The notes under the pieces are model-generated. The model saw only the letters and a program-made list of their open reading frames with translations, ran no database searches and had not been told where the DNA came from. Shown here piece after piece: positions 58,923 to 64,000 of a DNA stretch of 64,000 nt. A program made the translations under genes and the position numbers. This DNA is from Aquipuribacter sp. SD81 (lineage in GTDB: Bacteria > Actinomycetota > Actinomycetes > Actinomycetales > JBBAYJ01), in NCBI RefSeq assembly GCF_037153975.1, contig NZ_JBBAYJ010000004.1, positions 62,001-126,000 of the forward strand, given 5' to 3'. Each line of letters starts with the position of its first letter. Position 1 is the stretch's first letter.

Positions 58923-61499
58923 GTGCACGAGCCCGAGGTCGCGACGCTGACGGGGGCCGGCGTGCCCGCGCCGGGCCGGCCGGCGGGGTCGGTGCCGGAC
59001 CTGCCGCCCGCCGCCCGCGCGGTGCTGGCCGACCCGCGCGCGGCCCACTGCGTGCGCGGGGTGCTCGTCGACCCCGCGAGGCGGGCCGACACCGTGCCGT
59101 TCCCCGCCTGGACCCACCCGGCGCTGCTGGACCGGCTCGCCCGCCACGGCATCGGCTCCGCGTGGTCGCACCAGGTGGAGGCGGCCGAGGCCCTGCGGGC
59201 CGGGCGTCACGTGGTGCTGTCCTCCGGTACCGCGTCCGGCAAGTCGCTGGCGTACCTGCTGCCGGTGCTGTCGGGGGTGCTCGACGCGCTCGACGGCCCG
59301 CAGGGCGCCCACGACGCGCCGTGCGCGCTGTACCTGTCGCCGACCAAGGCGCTCGCCGCGGACCAGGACCGCCGGCTGCGGGAGCTGGGGGTCCCCGGGC
59401 TGCTCACCGGCACGGTGGACGGTGACGCCTCACGCGAGCAGCGCGACTGGGTGCGCGACCACGCGCACGTCGTGCTGTCGAACCCCGACCTGCTCGCCCA
59501 CGCGCTGCTGCCGGACCACGCCCGCTGGTCGCGGCTCCTGCGCCGGCTGCGCTGGGTCGTCGTCGACGAGTGCCACGTCTACCGAGGCGTCTTCGGGGCG
59601 CACGTCGGGGCGGTGCTGCGACGCCTGCGGCGCGTCGCCGCCGCGCACGGCGCCCGACCGGCCGTGGTGCTGTGCTCCGCGACGGTGGCCGAGCCCGGCC
59701 GCTTCGCCGAGCGGCTGCTCGGGGAGCCCGTCCTCACCGTGGACGTCGACGGCTCGCCGCACCCCGGTCGGGTCACGGTCCTGTGGGACCCCGTGGTGGG
59801 GACCGACGGGACGGGGCGCGGCGCGGGCGACGGACCCGGGGACGGACCCGGGGACGGGCACGGGCACGGCGGCGAGCACGGCGACGAGCACGGCGACGGG
59901 GACCGGTCGGGTCTCCGGGACGGCTCGGGCGGGGCGCGGGACGTCGGGGCCGACCGGACGGGCGGCGGTCCCGGGTCCGGTCCCGGGTCGGGTCGCGACC
60001 AGGTCCGCCGGCGCTCCGCGACGACTGAGTCCGCCGACCTCCTGGCCGGACTCGTCGGCTCGGGGACGCGCACCCTCGCCTTCGTGGGCAGCCGACGCGG
60101 CACCGAGGTGATCGCCGCCCGCGCGCGCGAGCACCTCGTCGACCGGCACGGCGCGCTCGAGGGGGCCGCGCTCGCGGGCACCGTCGTGCCCTACCGCGGT
60201 GGCCACCTGCCCGAGGAGCGACGCGCCACCGAGCGGGGTCTGCGTGACGGGTCGGTGCGCGGGGTGGCCGCGACGTCGGCGCTCGAGCTGGGCGTGGACG
60301 TGGTCGGCCTCGACGCGGTCGTGATGGCCGGCTGGCCCGGGTCGCTCGCGTCGTGGCGGCAGCGGCTGGGTCGGGCCGGACGGGCCGACGTGCCCGGCAC
60401 GGGGGTGCTCGTCGCCCACGACGACCCGCTCGACGCCTACGTGCTGGCCCACCCCGACCGCGTCCTCAGCGGCGGGCACGAGGCGGTGACGACCGACCCC
60501 GACAACCCCTACGTCCTCCTGCCGCACCTCGCCGCCGCGGCGGCCGAGCTGCCGCTCACCGAGGTCGACCTCGCGCTCTTCGGCCCTGCGGCCGCCCCGC
60601 TCGTCGACGTGCTCGTGGAGCGCGGCGACCTGCGGCGACGCCCCGGCGGCTGGTTCTGGTCCCGGCCGCACCGCCCGGGCGTCGACCTGCGCGGGTCCGG
60701 TGGCGCGGAGGTGCAGCTGGTCGAGGCCGCCACGGGCCGCGTGCTCGGCACGGTCGACGCGTCCCGGGCGACCGCGACCGTGCACCCCGGCGCCGTCTAC
60801 GAGCACCTGCTGCGCCGCTACGTCGTCGAGGAGCTCGACCTCGACGGCGGCTGCGCCCTGCTGCGCGCCGAGGACCCCGGCTACGTGACGTTCTCCCGCT
60901 CGGTCACGACGACGCACGTCGTGGCCGTCGAGCGCGAGCGTGCGCTCGGGGAGGGCGGTGCCGGCTTCGGCACCCTGGACGTCGTCGAGGCCGTCACGGG
61001 GTTCGTCCGCGTCGACCCGCGCTCGGGCGCGGTGCTGGACCAGGAGCACCTGGACCTGCCCACGCGCACGATGCGGACGCGGGGGGCGTGGGTGCTCGCC
61101 CCGACCTCGCCGGACGCGCCGGGCGGGCGACGAGGTCGCGGCGCCGTCGCCGGTCGCGCCGTGGCGGCGCTGCACGCGGCCGAGCACGCCCTCACCTCGC
61201 TCGTGCCCCTCGTGACGGTCAGCGACCGCCACGACGTCGGCGGCAGCCACGACGCCCACCACCCGGACCTCGCCGGGCCGGCCGTGCTGCTGCACGACAC
61301 CTGGCCCGGTGGCGCCGGGTTCGCGGAACGGGCCTTCGAGCAGGTCGAGGCGCTCGTCGACGCCGCCGCGGAGGCGGTCGGCGGGTGCTCGTGCCGGGGC
61401 GGGTGCCCGGCGTGCGTGGTGCGCGCCGGGTGCGGCAGCGGCAACCAGCCGCTCGACAAGGCCGGGGCGGTCGGGCTGCTGCGGTTGCTGCGCGGCTGA
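58923..61499 (+). CDS. DEAD/DEAH-box DNA helicase of the MrfA/Lhr-like class
   Basis: An 858-residue helicase. The Walker A site is [18 protein letters not shown] and the Walker B site [14 protein letters not shown]. The second RecA domain carries [20 protein letters not shown] and [13 protein letters not shown]. Near the C-terminus is the four-cysteine cluster [20 protein letters not shown], then [12 protein letters not shown], the signature of MrfA-type mitomycin-repair helicases with a DUF1998 region. A low-complexity Gly/Asp/His-rich insert (about residues 295-360) is unusual. GTG start at 58923, divergent from bldG. Likely DNA repair. Confidence 0.88.
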   Translation: MHEPEVATLTGAGVPAPGRPAGSVPDLPPAARAVLADPRAAHCVRGVLVDPARRADTVPFPAWTHPALLDRLARHGIGSAWSHQVEAAEALRAGRHVVLSSGTASGKSLAYLLPVLSGVLDALDGPQGAHDAPCALYLSPTKALAADQDRRLRELGVPGLLTGTVDGDASREQRDWVRDHAHVVLSNPDLLAHALLPDHARWSRLLRRLRWVVVDECHVYRGVFGAHVGAVLRRLRRVAAAHGARPAVVLCSATVAEPGRFAERLLGEPVLTVDVDGSPHPGRVTVLWDPVVGTDGTGRGAGDGPGDGPGDGHGHGGEHGDEHGDGDRSGLRDGSGGARDVGADRTGGGPGSGPGSGRDQVRRRSATTESADLLAGLVGSGTRTLAFVGSRRGTEVIAARAREHLVDRHGALEGAALAGTVVPYRGGHLPEERRATERGLRDGSVRGVAATSALELGVDVVGLDAVVMAGWPGSLASWRQRLGRAGRADVPGTGVLVAHDDPLDAYVLAHPDRVLSGGHEAVTTDPDNPYVLLPHLAAAAAELPLTEVDLALFGPAAAPLVDVLVERGDLRRRPGGWFWSRPHRPGVDLRGSGGAEVQLVEAATGRVLGTVDASRATATVHPGAVYEHLLRRYVVEELDLDGGCALLRAEDPGYVTFSRSVTTTHVVAVERERALGEGGAGFGTLDVVEAVTGFVRVDPRSGAVLDQEHLDLPTRTMRTRGAWVLAPTSPDAPGGRRGRGAVAGRAVAALHAAEHALTSLVPLVTVSDRHDVGGSHDAHHPDLAGPAVLLHDTWPGGAGFAERAFEQVEALVDAAAEAVGGCSCRGGCPACVVRAGCGSGNQPLDKAGAVGLLRLLRG

Positions 61500-61613
61500 C
61501 GGGAGCCGCCGGGCGCGCCGGGGGGACCTCGCCCCGGGCCGCCGCTAGCGTGGACGGACCGACGAGCCGGACCTTCCGCGGCCGGCCGCGCGGCGACACG
61601 GAAGGAAGGCGCC

Positions 61614-62261
61614 ATGATCGTTCTCGGCATCCTGCTGCTGGTGGTGGCGCTGGCTGTGCTGGCGTTCGTCCTGCTCGGGGGCCTGCCCCCCAGCACCGAC
61701 ACCGACGTGTCCATCGAGGTGTACGGGCTCGCCCTCGACACGACGGCCGTCGCGGTGTTCGCCCTCGGCGCCCTCACCCTGCTGCTCCTGGAGCTCGCCG
61801 TCCTGGCGATGCGTTCGGGCGCCCGCAAGTCGGCCCGCCGGCGCGCGGAGCTGCAGCGGCTGCGTCGCGTCGAGGCCGAGGTGCAGTCGCGGCAGGCCGC
61901 CGAGGCCCAGCGCAACGCCGCGGCCGAGCCCGTCTACGCCCCTGCCGCCGCACCCTTCGCGCGTCGCGAGAGCGCCGAGCGTCCGCCCGTGCGGCCGGAC
62001 GGCGACACCGGTTCGCACGACGCGCACAGGGGCGACGACCGGCACGACGACCGGCACGAGGGCGACCGGCCGACGGGCGAGCGGCCCGACGCGGCGACCG
62101 ACGACCGGGTCGACGAGTCCCGGCGGGACCGGCCCGGTGACGACGACACGGCGGTGGACCGCCGTCCGGACGACAGCGCGGAGTCCGCTCCCGGCCCGCT
62201 CGCCACGCCGAGCCCCACCCGACCCACCACGGCACCGGACGAGCACGACCGGAGCTCCTGA
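61614..62261 (+). CDS. Membrane protein with charged C-terminal tail
   Basis: A 215-residue protein. Two hydrophobic segments (IVLGILLLVVALAVLAFVLL and AVAVFALGALTLLLLELAVL) are separated by a short acidic loop. A basic helix follows (RSGARKSARRRAELQRLRRV), then a long Asp/Arg/His-rich disordered tail from about residue 115. LapA-like envelope proteins look similar, but this is a weak match. The ATG at 61614 has a GGAAGGA site. Function unknown. The gene converges on the pilus cluster. Confidence 0.6.
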   Translation: MIVLGILLLVVALAVLAFVLLGGLPPSTDTDVSIEVYGLALDTTAVAVFALGALTLLLLELAVLAMRSGARKSARRRAELQRLRRVEAEVQSRQAAEAQRNAAAEPVYAPAAAPFARRESAERPPVRPDGDTGSHDAHRGDDRHDDRHEGDRPTGERPDAATDDRVDESRRDRPGDDDTAVDRRPDDSAESAPGPLATPSPTRPTTAPDEHDRSS

Positions 62262-62271
62262 CCCACGCACC

Positions 62272-62313
62272 GGCTGCGGCTCGCGCCGCAGCCCGGTGGC
62301 GGCGTCCCGCCAC
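62272..62313. terminator. Two tandem hairpins between convergent genes
   Basis: GGCTGCGG-N6-CCGCAGCC (62272-62293) and GTGGCGG-CGTC-CCGCCAC (62296-62313) fill most of the gap between the membrane protein and the pilus gene. They probably terminate transcription from both sides. Confidence 0.7.
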
Positions 62314-62331
62314 GGGGAGGAGCGCTCCTCC

Positions 62332-62691
62332 TCACGGCGCGGGTCCGGCCCGTGACCGGCCGCTGACCCCGACGCCGGGGTCGAGGCGGACGAGGCGACC
62401 GCCGAGCCGGACGGGCGCCCTCACCTCGACCGTCACGTCCCGACCTGCCACGGCGCACCTCGTAAGCGTCACCGGCCGGCCGGTGTGCGCGGCGGTGACC
62501 GCGGCAGCCCGCTCGCACGACTCGGCGTGCGTCGAGCCCGTCGACAGTGACGCCGCGGCCGCGAGCGCCGCGAGGTCCGCCACGGCGTCGGCCTGCGCCC
62601 GCGACACCGCGACCTGCCCGACGCCGGCGACGACGGAGCAGGCGAGCAGGCAGCCGCCGAGGGCGACCGACACCGTCGCCACCGCCGTCAC
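62332..62691 (-). CDS. Rv3654c-family TadE-like pilus protein
   Basis: A 119-residue protein with an N-terminal hydrophobic segment (ATVSVALGGCLLACSVVAGV) followed by AVSRAQADAVADLAALAAAA, the pattern of the Rv3654c family. It is a helical, weakly charged pseudopilin-like protein found beside TadE in actinobacterial Tad clusters. The start is GTG 62691, overlapping the TadE stop by 4 bp. Probably an assembly component or minor pilin of the Flp pilus, by homology and context. Confidence 0.75.
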   Translation of the reverse strand: MTAVATVSVALGGCLLACSVVAGVGQVAVSRAQADAVADLAALAAAASLSTGSTHAESCERAAAVTAAHTGRPVTLTRCAVAGRDVTVEVRAPVRLGGRLVRLDPGVGVSGRSRAGPAP

Positions 62692-63074
62692 GGCCCGGGC
62701 TCCCGCCACGCGTGGGCGGTGCAGGACAGCGTCGTGACGTCGGCCGGCAGCAGCAGCGCCCCGGGCGCCCGCACCCGGGTCGTCACCCTCACCGCCACCA
62801 TGCCCGAGGGTGCGGCCGACACGGCGACCGTCCCCGGCCCGCGCAGCACGGCCTCGCCCGCGGCACGGGCCGCGGGCGCACCGTCCCCGCGAGCGAGCGC
62901 CCGGGCCGCCGCCCGGGCCGAGTCCGCGCACGTGAGCGCCCCGGCCGAGAGCGCACCCCCGGCCAGGACGACGGCGAGGGCGAGAACCACGACGGGCAGC
63001 ACGACGGCCGTCTCCGCCGTCACGGTCCCGCGGTCGCCGCGTCCGCGACGGTCCGTCCCCGGCCACCCGCTCAC
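62688..63074 (-). CDS. TadE-like pilus assembly protein
   Basis: A 128-residue protein. After a short basic leader (GWPGTDRRGRGDRG) it has the TadE hallmark GTVTAETAVVLPVVVLALAV, with the Glu five residues into the hydrophobic stretch of class III prepilin-like proteins. The rest is a soluble periplasmic-type domain. The GTG start at 63074 is coupled by overlap to a tiny open frame ending at 63071. It supports a Tad/Flp pilus system together with the DUF4244 and TadC genes. Confidence 0.82.
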   Translation of the reverse strand: MSGWPGTDRRGRGDRGTVTAETAVVLPVVVLALAVVLAGGALSAGALTCADSARAAARALARGDGAPAARAAGEAVLRGPGTVAVSAAPSGMVAVRVTTRVRAPGALLLPADVTTLSCTAHAWREPGP

Positions 63075-63136
63075 GGTTCGCCCGCACCCCCCTCGTCGAC
63101 CCGGGTGACCGGCGCCCCGACGCTGCCCGCGGTCAC
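63071..63136 (-). CDS. Possible 21-residue coupling mini-ORF
   Basis: From GTG 63136 (inside the DUF4244 stop region, GTGA) to a stop at 63071, overlapping the TadE start by 4 bp. The predicted peptide ends in ...DEGGAGEP. Its only apparent reason to exist is that ribosomes could pass from DUF4244 to TadE through linked overlaps. It may be chance, since GTGA overlaps are common here. No family. Confidence 0.3.
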   Translation of the reverse strand: MTAGSVGAPVTRVDEGGAGEP

Positions 63137-63402
63137 GGCGTGCCGAGGGCGCTGCGGATGAGCGCGGTGAGCATCTCCTGCACCTCGCCGCTGCGGAGCA
63201 CCGCGTACAGCAGCCCGGCGAAGCCGACGGCGGCGAGGGTCGCGACGGCGTACTCGGCCGTCGCCATGCCGGCGTCCCCGGCCCACCGGGCCGCGGGTGC
63301 GCCGCTGTCGGGCGCGCGCTCGGGTGCCGGTGCGACCCCGTCCCCGCGGGCGCCGGTCGGCGTCGACGGCGTGGTTCCGGCGGTGCTGCTCCTGCGTGAC
63401 AT
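63133..63402 (-). CDS. DUF4244 Flp-like pilin
   Basis: An 89-residue small pilin. A polar leader of about 50 residues precedes the hydrophobic class III pilin-like segment DAGMATAEYAVATLAAVGFA with the TAEYA Glu, ending GLLYAVLRSGEVQEMLTALI. DUF4244 proteins are the major Flp-like pilin candidates in actinobacterial Tad loci. The ATG at 63402 has a GGGAGG ribosome site. A prepilin peptidase would cut at the Gly before Met; that enzyme is not in the window. Probable surface pilus subunit. Confidence 0.88.
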   Translation of the reverse strand: MSRRSSTAGTTPSTPTGARGDGVAPAPERAPDSGAPAARWAGDAGMATAEYAVATLAAVGFAGLLYAVLRSGEVQEMLTALIRSALGTP

Positions 63403-63571
63403 GGTGCCTCCCAGTGACTGCGGGCCGGTCGGCCCGTCCCTGCCCCGACCCTGACGGCGACGGCCGACCCGGCGCGGGCCGCCGACGCCGGTCGGTGGAC
63501 GACGGGGGTCCCTCCGGCCTGTGGGCACATCGCGGGCACGCCCGCGGGCACGGCGGGGCGCGGCCGGCGCG

Positions 63572-64000
63572 TCACGCCAGGCCGTCGCTCAGCAGCCGGA
63601 GCACCACCGGGGCGATGCCGAGCAGCAGGAAGCCGGGCAGGGCCGCGAGGCCGAGCGGCAGGACGAGCCGCGCGGCGAGGCGCCCGGTCGCGGCCTGCAC
63701 CTCGGTCTCCGCCTCCCGGCGGACCTCCTCCGCCGCGAGGCGCAGCGACCTGGCCGCCGGGGCGCCGGTGGCCAGGGAGAACCCGACGGCGTCGCGCAGC
63801 GGCTCCAGGGGTCCGTGCACCACCGCGAGGCGGAGGTCCCCGACGTCCGTCCCGTCGGCGAGGCGGTGCAGCTCCGCCACGCGGGCGTCGCTCGGCTGAA
63901 CCCCGGCGAGCGCGTCGGCGACCGCCCGCAGGGCGGTCGCCGTGCCGCAACCGGAGCCGAGGGCGGCAGCCGCGAGGTCGCAGACCGTGGCGTCGTCGAC
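63572..64000 (-). CDS. tadC: TadC-like type II secretion F-domain protein, partial
   Basis: The C-terminal 142 residues of an integral-membrane T2SSF/TadC protein, running off the window's right edge. The soluble helical loop has AELHRLADGTDVGDLRLAVV, then LATGAPAARSLRLAAEEVRR, followed by a membrane part LVLPLGLAALPGFLLLGIAP and a final VVLRLLSDGLA. The frame is open to base 64000, so the N-terminus with the remaining membrane segments lies outside. TadC forms the inner-membrane platform of the pilus machine. The upstream genes tadA and tadB are expected beyond the window. Confidence 0.82.
   Translation of the reverse strand, partial: VDDATVCDLAAAALGSGCGTATALRAVADALAGVQPSDARVAELHRLADGTDVGDLRLAVVHGPLEPLRDAVGFSLATGAPAARSLRLAAEEVRREAETEVQAATGRLAARLVLPLGLAALPGFLLLGIAPVVLRLLSDGLA

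Overview
This is a chromosomal stretch of a very GC-rich (about 75% G+C by eye) actinobacterium. Nothing in it looks like a plasmid or an integrated phage. The lineage call rests on several markers: the phenylacetate clusters with a full-length PaaZ, a membrane-transporter/thymidylate-kinase fusion followed by holB, a topoisomerase I with a Lys-rich tail and no obvious zinc fingers, a BldG-type STAS protein, the DUF4244/TadE/Rv3654c-like pilus cluster, and frequent GTG starts with 4-bp GTGA overlaps. The species is not identifiable from this window; families such as Cellulomonadaceae or Kineosporiaceae relatives would fit.

Layout. 1-1041 is the end of a DEAD-box RNA helicase, followed by an unusual array of five 31-bp tandem repeats (1086-1240) and a FUSC-type membrane protein. 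2485-6499 is a tightly packed envelope-stress cassette: an ECF sigma factor, four Asp23/Gls24-like proteins, a tiny J-domain-like protein, DUF2273, DUF6286 and AmaP-like membrane partners. 6525-18961 is a phenylacetate catabolic island: paaABCDE on the minus strand, then a TetR regulator, a PaaH-PaaI fusion, a thiolase and PaaZ on the plus strand, with candidate operators, ending in a small membrane protein and a dimethylargininase. 18942-31373 holds housekeeping and metabolic genes: a metallo-beta-lactamase fold protein, galM, a soluble methyl-accepting protein, an acyl-CoA oxidase, prfC, a hydroquinone-reductase-type GST, HU, a NERD protein, an alpha/beta hydrolase and a Pro-rich secreted protein.

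31584-38971 contains two large c-di-GMP proteins (the second with a degenerate EAL domain), a DUF1330 protein, an M15 peptidase lipoprotein, a clearly broken peptidase E gene and tRNA-Thr(CGU). 38965-48274, all on the minus strand, runs topA, doxX, MFS-tmk, holB and a TAP-like lipoprotein; two DevR/DosR-like boxes lie upstream of doxX. 48500-53406 has an MFS transporter, a TetR regulator divergent from a DUF2834 protein with two GTTAAC operators, a DUF4334 protein and a methyltransferase. 53499-58725 has a frameshifted small lipoprotein, the soluble transhydrogenase sthA, the proton-pumping pyrophosphatase hppA, and an anti-sigma-type ATPase with its BldG-like antagonist. 58923-64000 has an MrfA/Lhr-like helicase, a membrane protein, and the start of a Tad/Flp pilus cluster (Rv3654c-like, TadE, DUF4244 pilin, TadC), cut by the window end.

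Most genes are ordinary actinobacterial core or accessory genes. The points most worth a second look are the Asp23 cassette with its truncated J-domain protein, the PaaH-PaaI fusion, the 31-bp repeat array and its echo in the sthA terminator, the DevR-like boxes, and the short period-12 repeats shared by unrelated genes.
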